From JAGRAX01 sp041391365 (GTDB taxonomy: Bacteria; Bdellovibrionota_G; JALEGL01; JAGRMV01), in assembly GCA_041391365.1 (NCBI GenBank), contig JAWKOC010000002.1, positions 310,001 through 374,000 on the forward strand: a stretch of DNA of 64,000 bases, read 5' to 3'. The position numbers were made by a program, and so were the translations under genes. Shown piece by piece: positions 1 to 9,584 of this stretch (the first letter of the stretch is position 1; every line of letters starts with the position of its first letter). The notes beneath the pieces were generated by a model. The model was not told the origin of the DNA. It saw nothing but the letters and a program-made list of their open reading frames with translations, and did no database searches.

Positions 1-1
1 A

Positions 2-1291
2 ATTGTTTTTTACCTAAGTAAATTTATACTTATCAAACAGAAAATTTTGGTGAATGTGATCAGTGTTATTTTTATTGCACTCTCTCTCTCTGAAATTATT
101 AAACTTTTTAAATTACTAGATAACAAAAAAGATACATTGGGTGAACTGGCCGCATTGTTCCTGTTGGTTTCTCCTCTCAGTTCGATTTATTTTTCTGACA
201 TTTTTATGTGCCAGACTATTTTTATGTATTTTTGCTTTTTGGGCACTCGATTCTATCTAAATGAAAGACCCATTGTGGGTCTGACATTGGTTTTTATATC
301 TTTTCAGCAAAGCGCTAACCCAGTTACTTTTTTTAGTTTGATTGCATTGGCATATCTTTTTGGTAGTCGTCGGGAATGGAAAAAGGACTTGGTAGCATTG
401 AGCCTTGCATGCTTTTATTTTTTGTTTGTGTTTCGATGGTTGGCATCTGCGAGAGGAGTCTATGCCGACGGAAATTATAACAGAATGGTATTTTCTAATC
501 TTCTTGAATATGAAAAATTTTATCAGCCTTTTGTTCTTGCCATCAAATATCATTTGATTCCATTTTTGATATTGATTCCATTTTTGAAATGGAAAAATTG
601 GAAGTCTTTTTCTCTTCTTCCAGCAATGTTGTTGATCGCAGGTTTAAATATTGTTCCATATGTCTTTGTAGGGAAATCAATTATGATTCAGCGATATCTT
701 GTCGGATATCATGAGGGGTATACCATACGCTACCTGATGAATCTTTTTCCGATTCTATATTTGGGACTTTTTCTTTGGATTTCTAAAACAATTCAGGATC
801 GGTTTCGCACCAAAGTCTTTTTGATATTATTCATTCTTCCATCTCTATTTTATAATGCCAAGCTAACTGCAAAGTTCTACGGAACAAGATCAAAAATCAT
901 AACTTTCCATGAGGAATTTCAACATGCGGTAGAGTCACTGGATCTCAAGCCAGGGGAGATAAAAGTCAATTATGGTTCGATGGGGATGGCTTTTTATGAA
1001 GTACAATACTTGTTTTACCGTGCTAAGGGAAAAGCAGCATGGAGCGTTCTACCGAAAGATGACATCAAGAATCTTCTTGAAAATCAAAAATATAGAAGAA
1101 AATATGTGTTAACTGATTTTTCTCCTCTGTGTGTGACGCAATTGTCTATTAAGCAGGATATATCTTTGATTTCAAGGAAAACGCTTCTTTTCTACCTTTA
1201 TGCCAAACCTTGGTATCATATTCCTGGCAATCACTTTGAGCTTTCAAAAGTGTCACAGGACTGTATTTCTGAAGTTGCCGAGGTTTGGTAG
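2..1291 (+). CDS. Polytopic membrane protein, 5' end cut by the window (GT-C/polymerase-like)
   Basis: The reading frame is open back to the left edge, so the true start lies outside; the first in-window start codon is a TTG at 47. The product has about nine or ten hydrophobic segments up to roughly residue 290, then a soluble C-terminal part of about 120 residues. This layout (membrane body plus terminal soluble domain) is seen in GT-C glycosyltransferases and some polysaccharide polymerases, but I see no diagnostic motif and do not assign a function. It converges on rmlA with a 14-base gap and sits at the edge of the sugar locus, so a role in surface glycan assembly is an inference. A local duplication gives a repeated LIPFLILIPFL around 550-590. 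Confidence 0.6.
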   Translation: MVFYLSKFILIKQKILVNVISVIFIALSLSEIIKLFKLLDNKKDTLGELAALFLLVSPLSSIYFSDIFMCQTIFMYFCFLGTRFYLNERPIVGLTLVFISFQQSANPVTFFSLIALAYLFGSRREWKKDLVALSLACFYFLFVFRWLASARGVYADGNYNRMVFSNLLEYEKFYQPFVLAIKYHLIPFLILIPFLKWKNWKSFSLLPAMLLIAGLNIVPYVFVGKSIMIQRYLVGYHEGYTIRYLMNLFPILYLGLFLWISKTIQDRFRTKVFLILFILPSLFYNAKLTAKFYGTRSKIITFHEEFQHAVESLDLKPGEIKVNYGSMGMAFYEVQYLFYRAKGKAAWSVLPKDDIKNLLENQKYRRKYVLTDFSPLCVTQLSIKQDISLISRKTLLFYLYAKPWYHIPGNHFELSKVSQDCISEVAEVW

Positions 1292-1305
1292 AGGAAGATC
1301 AGTGT

Positions 1306-2127
1306 TTAGGCAAAGACGGTGCTTGAAATTTCGTCCAAATCTGCAATTTTGTGACCTTGGCGTTTCTCCAATGTTCTTACAAATTGAGAGGCTTCGAGCA
1401 ACGACTCGTGAGTTCCCATGTCCAGCCATGCAGCGCCTCGCCCCAAAAGAACAGCTCTGGCTGAGTTCTCTTGCAAGTACATTTGATTGACAGATGTAAT
1501 TTCCAATTCACCTCGATCAGAGGGGGTTATTTTTTTGGCAATACTTACTACCTGCTCATCATAAAAATAAAGGCCAATTGAGGCATAATTTGATTTGGGC
1601 CTTTCTGGTTTTTCCTCGATCGACTTTACTTTCAAGAATTTCAGATTCATGTCTTCGTCAGGAAGAGTTTCTCTCATATCTTCAAATTCAATCACACCAT
1701 AATTTCGTGGATCAGATACATGGTACCCAAAGAGAATGTTACCTTTTTTTAGTTTTGTACATTCATGTAAGAGATTTTGTAAGGTATCTCTATAAATAAT
1801 ATTGTCACCCAGGATCAGCGAGCATGGGTGGTGGTCTACGAAACGCTCCCCAATCAGAAATGCCTCAGCTAATCCGTTGGGCTTCTCTTGCACTTCATAC
1901 GAAAAGCGCACTTTCCATTGAGATCCATTTCCTAAAAGTTCCTTATAAGCTTTTTCATCTCTGGGAGTTGTAATGATGAGAATGTCTCTTATCCCTGCCA
2001 ACATCAATGTTGATATGGGGTAGTAAATCATCGGTTTGTTGTATACAGGCAACAGATGTTTGGATATGGCCTTTGTTATGGGATAGAGCCTACTCCCTGA
2101 TCCCCCCGCTAATACGATTCCTTTCAT
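1306..2127 (-). CDS. rmlA: Glucose-1-phosphate thymidylyltransferase RmlA/RfbA
   Basis: Makes dTDP-glucose from dTTP and glucose-1-phosphate, the first step toward dTDP-deoxysugars. The N-terminus carries the nucleotidyltransferase signature GIVLAGGSGSRLYPIT (residues 3-18) and the SKHLLPVYNKPMIYYP sugar-phosphate loop. I chose the ATG at 2127, which overlaps the stop of rmlB by four bases (ATGA), over a longer upstream frame that runs into rmlB coding sequence. At 273 residues it is slightly shorter than the usual ~290 because the C-terminal tail is short. It is last in the minus-strand block, coupled to rmlB. With RmlB and the WecE-like enzyme at 23826 it would supply dTDP-4-amino-4,6-dideoxygalactose; no rmlC or rmlD is seen, so rhamnose is unlikely to be the product here. 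Confidence 0.93.
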   Translation of the reverse strand: MKGIVLAGGSGSRLYPITKAISKHLLPVYNKPMIYYPISTLMLAGIRDILIITTPRDEKAYKELLGNGSQWKVRFSYEVQEKPNGLAEAFLIGERFVDHHPCSLILGDNIIYRDTLQNLLHECTKLKKGNILFGYHVSDPRNYGVIEFEDMRETLPDEDMNLKFLKVKSIEEKPERPKSNYASIGLYFYDEQVVSIAKKITPSDRGELEITSVNQMYLQENSARAVLLGRGAAWLDMGTHESLLEASQFVRTLEKRQGHKIADLDEISSTVFA

Positions 2128-3123
2128 TTTGCAAATTTCTCCAAAAAAAATGTGATGGTTTTTTCTAAACCGTTGTCCAAAGATGTTTTTGGGCTCCAAC
2201 CCAAGCTAGATGATATGTAGTGATTGTTAATGGAATACCGAAAATCATGACCCAATCGATCTTGAACAAATTCCATCAGTTGGGAATACTTGCGCTTGTT
2301 GCTTCTGGGTTTCAATTGGTCCATGATAGTGCAAATTTTTTTGACCAACTCTAGATTGCTCAATTCCGTATTTCCACCCATGTTGTACACGTTTCCAATG
2401 GTCCCATTTTTGGCTACTGCAATGAGTCCTTCAACATGGTCATCTACATAAATCCAGTCTCTAACATTTTTCCCGGTACCATAAATAGGCAAAGATTTTT
2501 CTTCGATACAGTTTTTTATGACTAGAGGAATAAGTTTTTCTGAGTGTTGAAAGGGTCCATAATTATTTGAACAGTGGGTGATAATGGAAGGGAAATTGTA
2601 GGTCTTGTTCCATGCACGAACCAAGTGGTCACTGCTTGCTTTGCTTGCTGAATAAGGAGAGTTTGGTTGCAAGAGGTATGCTCTGTAAATGGGGGTCTTC
2701 TAAGTGCAGCGCGCCATAAACCTCATCGGTGGGAAATATGTATGAATCGAAAGGGGGAATTCGGATTTTTTCGAAGATATTTTTTGAGCAGCTGAAAGTA
2801 TGCTGGGTCTCCAACAATGTTGGTCTGGATAAAATGGCTCGAACTCCTCAAATAGATCGATCAACATGAGATTCAGCACAGCCAAAATGAAAAACAACTT
2901 GAGGTTTGAACTTGTGAAACAAAGTTTCAAGAGAATGCTGCTCACAAATGTCGATTTTGTGGAACTCGTATTTCTCAGATCTTTGAACACTTTCTAAGGA
3001 GAGGGGATCACTTGCATAGGTCAATTTGTCTACATTGCATACATTGTAGTCATCTCGATAAATCAACGCTCGAACAAGCGCTGAGCCAATAAATCCGGAT
3101 CCTCCTGTAACCAATGCATTCAT
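2124..3123 (-). pseudogene. rmlB: dTDP-glucose 4,6-dehydratase RmlB, broken by several frameshifts
   Basis: The N-terminal frame (from 3123) reads NALVTGGSGFIGSALVRAL, the Rossmann GxxGxxG motif, and runs to AESHVDRSI near 2850. After that, recognisable RmlB sequence continues in changing frames: FIQTNIVGDP, then PTDEVYGAL, then NSPYSASKASSDHLVRAW (the YxxxK motif) and the whole C-terminal third in one frame to 2124. At least three shifts lie between about 2640 and 2860. Both sides of each shift are well conserved, so either the gene broke very recently or the consensus is wrong. The enzyme converts dTDP-glucose to dTDP-4-keto-6-deoxyglucose. It is the only copy in the window, and RmlA and WecE both depend on it. 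Its total span fits a normal ~330-residue RmlB. Confidence 0.85.
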
Positions 3124-3200
3124 TATTTTTTTATCAATATATCTATCCTAGTATCGTTTGTATAAAATGAGGTCAAGAGATGGAACCGTAAAAATCAGCT

Positions 3201-4018
3201 CTACCATGCGCTAAGTCCCCCATCGACGACAATGTTTTGGCCAGTTATATAGCTTGAAGCAGAGGAAGCCAAAAACAATGCAGGTCCTACGATTTCTTCG
3301 GGTTTGGCCATCCGTTCCAAAGGCACTCGACGAGAGTAATTTTCAATAAAAGTCTCATTTTGTCCACTTTCTACTCCACCTGGCGTAAGGGTATTGACTC
3401 CTTATGCCGTCCTTTTGCCCACAATGTTGTAAGATACCTTGTCAAGCCGATGACAGCAGCTTTGGACGTGAGTACACGGCAGGGGTATTGATGGCCATGC
3501 CGTGATAGGAAGATCCTTCATAGATTCTTTGATCAGAGACAGATGACTATAACCGGGAAGCTGTCTGGATGATCGATCCTCCATTTTTTTTCATCAGAGA
3601 AGCCGTGCTTCGAGCAACCATAAACATTCCGTCGATATTTACAGCCATAATTTTTTCATGTATCCATGGAGTAGTTCTTGAGTATTCTCAAAAATGCCTT
3701 GAGGCTTTTTGATTTGCTTGCAGCATTGTTGAATAGCACATCAATATGTCCATATTCCTTGGAAATGGTCTCAAAAACTTGCGTAACATTGGCTTCATCG
3801 GAGACATCCAAAAAAAATGACTTGGATGTAGATGAAGCCTCAAGATTGATTTCATTTTCTAATTTCTGTGCAGCCTCAATCGATGTATCTGCAATGAGAA
3901 CCGTCGCTCCCCGATCTGCCAAGGCTCTGCAAAAATAAGTTCCCAAAAAGCCGGCACCGCCGGTTACCAGAGCAATTTTTCCAGTAAAATCAAAATAAGA
4001 ATTATGCAAGGGCTTCAT
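3201..4018 (-). pseudogene. ptmA: PtmA-like short-chain dehydrogenase, broken by several frameshifts
   Basis: The N-terminal part (ATG at 4018, preceded by GGAG) reads GKIALVTGGAGFLGTYFCRAL with the SDR TGxxxGxG cofactor motif, then LFNNAAS of the NAG-type motif. Past about 3690 the frame changes: IMAVNIDGMFMVARSTASLM and GGSIIQTAS are followed in another frame by YHGMAINTPAVYS, then KAAVIGLTRYL, then NTLTPGGVESG and a clean end QNIVVDGGLSAW at 3201. The whole family can be reconstructed, with about four shifts between 3390 and 3700. It lies just after the LegF/PtmB gene, overlapping it by 17 bases, in the same order as Campylobacter ptmB-ptmA. The exact substrate of PtmA proteins is not settled. 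The indels may be assembly errors. Confidence 0.78.
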
Positions 4019-4739
4019 AGCTTTCTCCATCCATATGAAGATCATTTTTTAAAATATGCTCCACAAGCACAAAATCGAGAGCATCATCTATGTCTATCGA
4101 ACGCATTCTAGGCATGACTAACAATCTTGTATCAGAAAAAAACAGTTTTTTTTCTTGAATCAACCGATCTCGTTGCCAGCAGTAGATCGATGCATTCATG
4201 TCAAACACCTTTGGTGAGTCTTGTCTTCGAAGGATCTTTTGTTGAAGTTCCTGAAAAATAGCTACTGACCCATCTTCCAAAAGCTTTACCATGTTGAAAT
4301 AAGGGGAATGACGAGCTTGCGTTCCAGAAAAAACACTGGATCTTCCTTTCGTTTCTACAATTTCCACAGCCTTTTTGATGTCTTGCGGCAGCCTGAGAGG
4401 TGCTGTTACATCTAAATCTACACAAATGCGGAAGGTTTTTGAAAAATGCCTCTCAGCTTTTTGAACAGCATCTACAATTGCATCCATTTTGCCTGAAGTA
4501 TCAGACGCCAAATGATCATCTCGCAAGATACAGAAATTTGCCCCAGAAGATTCTGCAATGGACAAGATTTCTTCACTATCACTGCTTACACAAATGGATT
4601 CAAACAGCTCAGTTTTCAATGCCTGCTCTATGGTGTGGGTTATGAGAGGTTTTCCCAACAGAGATCGAATATTTTTGTTAGGAAGTCCCTTTGAGCCTTT
4701 CCTAGCGCAAATGGTGCACAATCTGTCAGTTCTGTTCAT
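4002..4739 (-). CDS. legF: CMP-legionaminic acid synthetase LegF/PtmB (cytidylyltransferase)
   Basis: Activates a nonulosonic acid with CTP, the last step before glycosyl transfer. The CMP-sugar synthetase signature ARKGSKGLPNKN lies at residues 12-23, and DLDVTAPLR matches the conserved middle motif of the NeuA/LegF/PseF group. The ATG at 4739 is preceded by GAGGAA at good spacing, so I prefer it to an in-frame TTG 12 bases upstream. The 245-residue length fits PtmB/LegF. It overlaps the PtmF-like oxidoreductase upstream and the SDR downstream. The ptmE-ptmF-ptmB-ptmA order around it, together with LegB/C/G/I farther upstream, supports CMP-Leg over CMP-Neu5Ac; sequence alone cannot prove the sugar. 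Confidence 0.85.
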   Translation of the reverse strand: MNRTDRLCTICARKGSKGLPNKNIRSLLGKPLITHTIEQALKTELFESICVSSDSEEILSIAESSGANFCILRDDHLASDTSGKMDAIVDAVQKAERHFSKTFRICVDLDVTAPLRLPQDIKKAVEIVETKGRSSVFSGTQARHSPYFNMVKLLEDGSVAIFQELQQKILRRQDSPKVFDMNASIYCWQRDRLIQEKKLFFSDTRLLVMPRMRSIDIDDALDFVLVEHILKNDLHMDGESYEALA

Positions 4740-5640
4740 TTGTTTCCTCAATCACTTTGATTAGTTCTACAGTATCTAGTGCCTGCTTCATGTTGCATGC
4801 CTTTGGAAATTTCTGGGTTAGAATTTCGTGGTGCATGTATATGTAGCTTGAAAAAATATCATCATGAAAGATCATAGGATTAGATGATGAGTTTTTCTTT
4901 AGGGTATGTGAAATCAGATCCACAGTAAATGTATGTTCAGTAGTGTTAATGATCATAAACCTCTGTCCCGTGTGGTCGATATAATTCAGCTGCAAACCAA
5001 TGGCAGGGCACCTTGGAGTAGAGAAAAGGCAAGTATATGTATCTTCCGAGTCTACTGTGACATTCGAAAATTTTCCTCCTATGCACTTTACTTTGTGTGG
5101 CTTCCCGAAAAGAAACCTGATGAGATCTAGCTCATGAGAGAGGTCTCTAAGAACACCGCCGCCTTGGTTGTGATAGGCTGAATAGCTTTCTTTGGAACAT
5201 TGATTGGGTCTCCATTTTTTAAGATCTTGGCCAGCATAAATCCAAGCCGAGAGAAGGGTTTCGTTTTGCAGTTCATGGCTAAGGTGCTCCATTTCTTTTA
5301 GATATCGTAAATTGTACCCAACAAAAGTTTTCGGCCGATCAACTGCTTTTGATGATGGATGGGCAAAAAGAGGTTTTTCAATAAGCAAAGGTCCAGAAAA
5401 GCCGTGATTTACAATCGATAGAAAATCATCTTCGTGGTCTGACGTTTTGGAAGAAACTACGATATAGTCCGGAGATGTTTTGTCAATGGCATGCTGTATC
5501 GAAGAAAAGTTGCCAAGATGTTTGGAGTGAATCGATACGTTGCAACCCAAATGATCGAGCGCCACATGATGTTTTTTACCGATAGAACCATATCCGATGA
5601 TCAAAACATTTTTTTGAAGAGGGGTGTGATCAAGGTTCAT
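4726..5640 (-). CDS. ptmF: Gfo/Idh/MocA-family oxidoreductase, PtmF-like
   Basis: The N-terminus carries a Rossmann dinucleotide motif, GYGSIGKKH at residues 16-24. A second domain follows from about residue 110, with GGGVLRDLSHELDLIRFLFG, the part of Gfo/Idh/MocA enzymes that lines the sugar site. The usual EKP motif is present as IEKPLFAHP. The length of 304 residues is normal. It sits between PtmE and LegF, the position of ptmF in the Campylobacter legionaminate locus as I recall it, which is the basis for the symbol. The reaction is not established; an NAD(P)-dependent oxidation or reduction of a sugar intermediate or of the finished nonulosonate is an inference. Confidence 0.72.
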   Translation of the reverse strand: MNLDHTPLQKNVLIIGYGSIGKKHHVALDHLGCNVSIHSKHLGNFSSIQHAIDKTSPDYIVVSSKTSDHEDDFLSIVNHGFSGPLLIEKPLFAHPSSKAVDRPKTFVGYNLRYLKEMEHLSHELQNETLLSAWIYAGQDLKKWRPNQCSKESYSAYHNQGGGVLRDLSHELDLIRFLFGKPHKVKCIGGKFSNVTVDSEDTYTCLFSTPRCPAIGLQLNYIDHTGQRFMIINTTEHTFTVDLISHTLKKNSSSNPMIFHDDIFSSYIYMHHEILTQKFPKACNMKQALDTVELIKVIEETNEQN

Positions 5641-5647
5641 GGCATGA

Positions 5648-6691
5648 CTAAGGTTTGAGACGATTCATGGTTTTTGCTTTTTCAAGTTTATCCGGTGTTC
5701 CGATGTCAATCCACTCTTCTTCAAACACAAAAGAACGAACTTCATAGTTTTTATTGATCAAACGAGTGATAAAAGTATTCATATCTAAATGAGTTGGTTC
5801 ATTTGGAAGCTCATTGAAAACTGATGGAGAAAAGGCATAAATCCCAGCACTTATATTTTTGCAAATCTTAGGCTTTTCTACAAAGTTTTTAACAATTCCA
5901 TCCGTACTTTCAACAACACCGAATGGAAAGTGAATGGACTCTTCTCTACATGCAACGGTTGTATCGGCTTTATTTTCTATGTGGAGTTCCAAAAGCGTAG
6001 AATAGTCGATGGTGGTTAAAATATCTCCATTTGTCACCAGAAATGGTTCAAAGATCTGATCTTTGAGATAAAAGAGTGACCCAGATGTTCCTAGTTTTTT
6101 GGGTTCTTCAAGATAAGTAATGTTGATTCCTAAGTCATCTCCATCTTGAAAGTATTCTTTGATCTTATCTGCCATATGATTGATGGATAGATAAAAATTT
6201 TCAAAGCCATGCATTTTGAATCGCATTAAAATTTGATGGAGAAGAGGGCGTTCGCCAATTTTTAGCAGAGGCTTAGGACAGTTTTTTGTGATTTCACCTA
6301 AGCGACTGCCCAATCCCCCCGCCATGATGACTACTGAATTTTGCTTTTTCAGAACAGGAGTTTGTTGGTGTGCAAGGTAGATGTTCTTAATCTTTCTCTG
6401 GTTGTCTAAAATAGGAAAAAATTCCATTCCTTTTTTTGATTCACAAAGTGAAATGGCTTCATGAATTGAAGCCACAGCCAAAAAATCTACATTTTGAACT
6501 TCTGAGATTGAATGTTCCAACGTCAGATTCTTGAGCAGTCCTCTTCGAATGTCTCCATCCGAAATCGTCGCAATAGCATTGTGAGATTCATTGGTTACAA
6601 CCACAAATCCAACACCGTTCAGATTGATCTTGTTCAGAGCTTCTCTTACTGTGCTTCGTTGGTCAATTGTATATTCAGTCAATGATTTCAC
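5648..6691 (-). CDS. ptmE: CBS-domain nucleotidyltransferase PtmE (glucosamine-1-phosphate guanylyltransferase type)
   Basis: Two CBS repeats fill about residues 1-105 (ISDGDIRRGLL near residue 43). They are followed by a sugar-phosphate nucleotidyltransferase with AGGLGSRLGEIT at about 124-135 and the NCPKPLLKIGERPLL loop. This architecture is that of PtmE, which in Campylobacter starts the GDP-linked legionaminic acid route by making GDP-glucosamine. The frame is open farther upstream into the acyltransferase gene, but a GTG at 6691 overlapping that gene's stop (TAGTG) gives a start just before the first CBS repeat and a normal ~347-residue protein. Its presence suggests the LegB substrate here is GDP-linked and not UDP-linked. 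Confidence 0.82.
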   Translation of the reverse strand: MKSLTEYTIDQRSTVREALNKINLNGVGFVVVTNESHNAIATISDGDIRRGLLKNLTLEHSISEVQNVDFLAVASIHEAISLCESKKGMEFFPILDNQRKIKNIYLAHQQTPVLKKQNSVVIMAGGLGSRLGEITKNCPKPLLKIGERPLLHQILMRFKMHGFENFYLSINHMADKIKEYFQDGDDLGINITYLEEPKKLGTSGSLFYLKDQIFEPFLVTNGDILTTIDYSTLLELHIENKADTTVACREESIHFPFGVVESTDGIVKNFVEKPKICKNISAGIYAFSPSVFNELPNEPTHLDMNTFITRLINKNYEVRSFVFEEEWIDIGTPDKLEKAKTMNRLKP

Positions 6692-7323
6692 TATGTGCCC
6701 ATTCTTTGATGTGGAACTCCAATGTATGTTCCCTTTGTATGAATTGATTTTGTTACTAGACATGAGGCTCCAATGATTGAACCTTTTACGATGTGTAAGT
6801 TCTGTAAAATCGTAGAATTTGCTCCGAATTCACACTGGTCTTCGATGATGACTTCACCAGAAATGCAGGATTGGGGATAAAATGAGTTAAAACTTCCGAT
6901 GATGGTTTCGTGGCCAATGGTGGTTTGGTAGCAAAGAGTATTGAAATTCCCCATTGAGACATGAGTAGATAGTGTGCAGTTCATCAGCACAATATTTCCT
7001 TGACCCATTTGAATGGTCTCTTCGTCAACAAAGGATAGTGGATGAACAAAATTGGGATATTGTAGAGATGGAAATTTACGATAGATTGATTCTTTCGTTT
7101 TTGAATTGGCGATCGCAATTATATAGGCCGAGTCTTCATGATACCAATCTTGGGTCTTTTCTTCGGAAAATATTGGCACATTTAGTAACGTATTTTGTTC
7201 GGGAGTGGCAATTTCCACAAAGCCTTTTAGCAAGTACTTGTCACTGGCTTTGTTAATATTGCGGATTAGCATTGCGGCTTCTTTGGCCAGACCACCCGTT
7301 CCAAAAATATAAATACTTTTCAT
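6691..7323 (-). CDS. NeuD/PglD-type sugar acyltransferase (LegH candidate)
   Basis: The N-terminal part is a small nucleotide-sugar-binding Rossmann fold (GTGGLAKEA at residues 8-16). From about residue 95 a left-handed beta-helix of hexapeptide repeats follows, with a likely catalytic His in TIGHETIIG (H138). This is the PglD/NeuD/LegH layout and the length (210) fits. In legionaminate synthesis LegH acetylates the 4-amino group made by LegC; in sialate loci NeuD acts on O- or N-acyl groups. Its position between LegI and PtmE supports LegH, but a second candidate, the GNAT at 12503, lies in the same operon. Its start overlaps the LegI stop by four bases. Confidence 0.75.
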   Translation of the reverse strand: MKSIYIFGTGGLAKEAAMLIRNINKASDKYLLKGFVEIATPEQNTLLNVPIFSEEKTQDWYHEDSAYIIAIANSKTKESIYRKFPSLQYPNFVHPLSFVDEETIQMGQGNIVLMNCTLSTHVSMGNFNTLCYQTTIGHETIIGSFNSFYPQSCISGEVIIEDQCEFGANSTILQNLHIVKGSIIGASCLVTKSIHTKGTYIGVPHQRMGT

Positions 7324-8330
7324 ACGGACTCGCAGATGAGATCGTCTTTAACGTAGTTTTTGGTCGCTTTTTTTCCAATGAGCATTGGCCATTTCATTGG
7401 GCTAATTCCCGTGCCAGGTCTCTTTACGGTTAAATTTGAAGATGAAAAAAGGTCGCCCTCGGCAATGTTGGAATTTGCTACGATTGATTTCCTAGCTACC
7501 GTTATGTTTTTCATTTCACTTTTTGTGGGTTGCTTGTCGTATTGTCCCAAAGCTTGTTCACAAATGCGAATGGCAGATACCATTTCTCGCAATTGAGCTG
7601 GGGTCAGACTGGCCAGGTGATCAGGTCCAGGTAGATCGCAAGAAAGAGTGAAATGCTTTTCAATTACAGTAGCTCCCAATCCTACCGCAATGATAGGAAC
7701 CAATATTCCACTGGAGTGGTCGGATAGACCGATGGGCAATTTCAATTGGTCTTTCAAAAAAAGCATTGCCTTAAGATTGATGTCTTCAAATGGAGTCGGG
7801 TACTCTGTATTGCAATGCAAGACAGAAATATGCAAAGATGAATCAAATGATTTTAACACGTTCAGGGCCTCTTGAATTTCTTCGAGCGTGGCCATGCCTG
7901 TAGAGAGAATTACAGGTTTTTTTTTCTTTGAAACCTCGTGGAGCAATGGATAGTTCGTGATCTCACCTGAAGCGATTTTGATGTGCGACATTCCGATGGA
8001 ACACAAAAAATCAAGGCTTTCAATGTCAAAAGGAGTCGACATGAAACCGATCCCTTCTGAGCTACAATGTTGAGATAGGTTTTCAAAATCAACAGGGCTG
8101 AGTTCCAATTTTTTTAACATGTCATAATGAGAGGCTTCTTCTCCAGATGCCTTTTTTTGATACTCCGCCAACTCGGATTTTTTTGTGGCAAGTCGATCAG
8201 CTTTGAATGTTTGAAATTTGATAAAATCAGCACCTGACTGTGCAGCTACCGAGATCATTTTTTTTGCGATTCCAACATCCCCACAGTGGTTGACCCCGGC
8301 TTCAGCAATGATAAGTGTTTTTTGGTCCAT
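7320..8330 (-). CDS. legI: Legionaminic acid synthase LegI (NeuB family, with SAF domain)
   Basis: Condenses a 2,4-diacetamido-hexose with phosphoenolpyruvate to form a nine-carbon nonulosonic acid. NeuB-family motifs are clear: IAEAGVNHCGD at residues 8-18, DFIKFQTF near 36, and the metal- and PEP-binding barrel with IEKHFTLSCDLPGPDH. The last ~60 residues form the antifreeze-like SAF domain (ARKSIVANSNIAEGD), giving the full 336-residue length. The gene is separated from LegC by an 87-base gap and coupled to the acyltransferase downstream. NeuB, PseI and LegI are hard to separate by eye; the LegB/LegC/LegG neighbours decide for LegI. Confidence 0.87.
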   Translation of the reverse strand: MDQKTLIIAEAGVNHCGDVGIAKKMISVAAQSGADFIKFQTFKADRLATKKSELAEYQKKASGEEASHYDMLKKLELSPVDFENLSQHCSSEGIGFMSTPFDIESLDFLCSIGMSHIKIASGEITNYPLLHEVSKKKKPVILSTGMATLEEIQEALNVLKSFDSSLHISVLHCNTEYPTPFEDINLKAMLFLKDQLKLPIGLSDHSSGILVPIIAVGLGATVIEKHFTLSCDLPGPDHLASLTPAQLREMVSAIRICEQALGQYDKQPTKSEMKNITVARKSIVANSNIAEGDLFSSSNLTVKRPGTGISPMKWPMLIGKKATKNYVKDDLICESV

Positions 8331-8417
8331 ATGATGAAAAATGATCTATCATAACACCTGGATATATCAACTTATGAGATTTTGGTTTATTGGCCAAAAT
8401 CTATGTAACTATCTGAT

Positions 8418-9584
8418 TTAAAATATTTTTTCTTCCCTTGCACTGCTAGGCAAGCTTACACACAATTGACGAATTCTTTGAGAGTTCGAAATGTCTGTTT
8501 TGTAGCAATGGTTATACATTGGAAGGTTAGACATGAGTTCCCATATGGGTCTACAATAAATCTTCTCTCTGATCATCCACTCTAAGATGGATTGTGTCGT
8601 ATCTGGAGAATCTGTCAAAATAGAGTTGAGCCAATGATTGCTTTTGGTACCTTCTGAAGGCTGAGTATATTTGAACTCTCCGATGGGCTGGAAAAACGAT
8701 CTGTAGGTCTCGTAAATTTCTCTTTTGTCTTCCAAAAATTTAGGAAACAACTCCATTTGTGAAAGACCAAGAGCAGCATTTAGATTAGGCATTCGGTAGT
8801 TGAAGGCAAGTTCAGTATGATAAAATTCATATTCGTGTGGAGTCTTTGCGGTGGTTGTAATGTTCTTGAGTCTTTTTGCCAAAGCAGGATCATCGGTAAC
8901 GATCATTCCGCCTCCACCAGTTGTTATGATTTTGTTTCCATTAAAGCTAAATGTTCCCAATTTTCCAGTGGTTCCAGTATGTTTTCCGCTTTTTGAGAAA
9001 GTTCCCAAGGATTCAGCAGCATCCTCGATAAGAGTAATATTAAATGCATCACATACATTTTTGATTTCTTCAATCTTATTAGAATTTCCAAAAATATGTG
9101 TTGCCATGCAGGCTTTGATCGTCTTTCCCGTTTTCGAAAAGATGCAGTTTCCTTTGTCATCAAGATGTGTGTGGATAGATAAAAAATCATGAAGAATATT
9201 TGGTGACAATCCAAAATCATCAACATCGCAGTCCACCAAGATGGGCTCAGCTCCTGTAAAAGATATCGCATTCAAAGTAGCGACAAAGGTCAAATTCGGT
9301 GCCAAAACCATGTGATCGCTGGTAACTCCAATGCAGTATAGACTTGCATGAATGGCCGACGTACCATTCATAGTAGCAATTGCGAAGGTGGCCCCTGTAT
9401 AAGCCGCTACTTTTTGCTCAAAATCGACAATGGCTTTTCCTACCGAAGACACAAATCCGGTATCAATGCATTCTTTGAGGTAGGTGTATGAGTTATTGAT
9501 AATTGGTCTATGGAGTGGAATCGTCTCTTCGTTTGGGTACAGATTTCGTATCAGTTCTTTGAGTTCTTTAAATGTTGTATTCAT
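8418..9584 (-). CDS. legC: LegC-type PLP aminotransferase
   Basis: Fold-type I PLP-dependent aminotransferase of the DegT/DnrJ/EryC1 group, expected to aminate C4 of a nucleotide-activated 4-keto-6-deoxy-GlcNAc. The PLP lysine is in SFNGNKIITTGGGG (K218), and the Asp that contacts the pyridine nitrogen is in LIEDAAESLG (D188). The N-terminal extension of about 30 residues before HRPIINNSY is typical of LegC proteins and absent from many other family members. At 388 residues it has the family length. It overlaps LegB by 17 bases and is followed by an 87-base gap before LegI. Confidence 0.87.
   Translation of the reverse strand: MNTTFKELKELIRNLYPNEETIPLHRPIINNSYTYLKECIDTGFVSSVGKAIVDFEQKVAAYTGATFAIATMNGTSAIHASLYCIGVTSDHMVLAPNLTFVATLNAISFTGAEPILVDCDVDDFGLSPNILHDFLSIHTHLDDKGNCIFSKTGKTIKACMATHIFGNSNKIEEIKNVCDAFNITLIEDAAESLGTFSKSGKHTGTTGKLGTFSFNGNKIITTGGGGMIVTDDPALAKRLKNITTTAKTPHEYEFYHTELAFNYRMPNLNAALGLSQMELFPKFLEDKREIYETYRSFFQPIGEFKYTQPSEGTKSNHWLNSILTDSPDTTQSILEWMIREKIYCRPIWELMSNLPMYNHCYKTDISNSQRIRQLCVSLPSSAREEKIF

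Noticed and set aside
551..590. Short tandem duplication of TTGATTCCATTTTTGA-like sequence
   Set aside because: Lies inside a hydrophobic coding segment and only duplicates a few residues; no sign of a functional repeat.
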